This document shows, piece after piece, positions 4,961 through 5,074 of a DNA stretch of 5,074 bases. Position 1 is the first letter of the stretch. Every line of letters begins with the position of its first letter. A program made the translations under genes and the position numbers. The stretch lies in NCBI GenBank assembly GCA_964447925.1, contig CAYUUP010000102.1, forward strand, positions 1 through 5,074. The letters run 5' to 3'. Origin of the DNA: CAYUUP01 sp964447925. GTDB taxonomy: Bacteria; Bacillota; Clostridia; Oscillospirales; Oscillospiraceae. The notes beneath the pieces were generated by a model. That model searched no databases and was not told the origin of the DNA. It saw only the letters and a program-made list of their open reading frames with translations.

Positions 4961-5074
4961 CGCAATGGCTACACGATAACATCGGCGGTGACATTGTATT
5001 ATTGACAGAGGCAAAAGAGTATAAAGTTTTAACTCCGGACTATTCTTGGAGAGGAAAATTCTGGGATTTAAAAT
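4865..5074 (+). pseudogene. toxin-type nuclease module split by a frameshift, continues past the window
   Basis: The frame from 4523 ends at TAG (4958-4960) with RHSEEIK. The frame one base back reads on without a stop from 4918 to the window end as IAQWLHDNIGGDIVLLTEAK, then EYKVLTPDY and WRGKFWDLK. Joined after one base is restored in AAAA (4954-4957), the text reads RHSEEIKIAQWLHDN. That resembles the start of CdiA C-terminal-type RNase modules, which are also fused to phage minor capsid proteins. The PDY...WDLK pattern resembles their nuclease core. The frame that carries IAQWLH has a TGA at 4915-4917, so it cannot stand alone upstream. By hand count 4861-5074 is about 39% GC. Family assignment is recognition from memory; the frameshift could also be a sequencing error. 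Confidence 0.6.

Larger units (their letters stand above)
4435..5074 (+). mobile_element. prophage remnant, right edge outside the window
   Basis: Everything after the spoIIR terminator looks phage-derived. The only frame joins pieces of phage protein families and ends in an AT-rich nuclease-type module. No integrase, no att repeat and no complete phage gene is visible. The left edge is not marked by a clear boundary: it lies between the terminator at 4434 and the ribosome binding site at 4509. The assignment rests on the HIGARN...NHESWQGK capsid-type motif and on the N-terminal MAKGKYQKWLEPEGL start. Confidence 0.6.

Overview
The window looks like a chromosomal segment of a spore-forming Clostridia bacterium. 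The likely group is the Oscillospiraceae (Flavonifractor/Lawsonibacter-like gut anaerobes). This rests on the pyrH-frr-uppS-cdsA order, a spoIIR gene, strong GGAGG ribosome binding sites and a GC-rich coding style. The genus is inference from memory; no search was run.

Positions 1-2702 (+ strand) hold a housekeeping operon: the 3' part of pyrH (UMP kinase), frr (ribosome recycling factor), uppS (undecaprenyl diphosphate synthase) and cdsA (CDP-diglyceride synthase). Together they link nucleotide supply, translation recycling, the lipid carrier for cell-wall synthesis and phospholipid synthesis. dxr and rseP, which often follow cdsA in Firmicutes, are not present. The operon ends instead at a strong hairpin at 2816-2847 that can serve both strands.

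Positions 2848-3351 (- strand) hold two 59-residue genes, each with a good ribosome binding site. The first transcribed (3351-3172) is a charged protein of a type I associate with Clostridia. The second (3087-2908) has four cysteines clustered at each end and is hidden behind a longer false frame. A hairpin touches the ribosome binding site of the second gene.

Positions 3352-3751 are a roughly 400-base divergent spacer. It carries a good sigmaF/sigmaG-type forespore promoter at 3691-3720, just upstream of spoIIR (3752-4393). SpoIIR is the forespore signal protein that triggers pro-sigmaE processing in the mother cell. A terminator hairpin follows at 4395-4434.

Positions 4435-5074 are phage-derived debris. 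A GTG-started frame (4523-4960) joins a start resembling phage HTH/terminase-small-type proteins to a minor-capsid-type core with the motif HIGARN...NHESWQGK. It ends in a module whose sequence continues past the stop in another frame, into what looks like a CdiA-type toxin nuclease domain. Restoring one A in the A-run at 4954-4957 rejoins the two frames. The nuclease module is about 39-40% GC by hand count, against about 58% in the capsid-like part, so it looks separately acquired. This capsid-nuclease fusion remnant is the most interesting item in the window.
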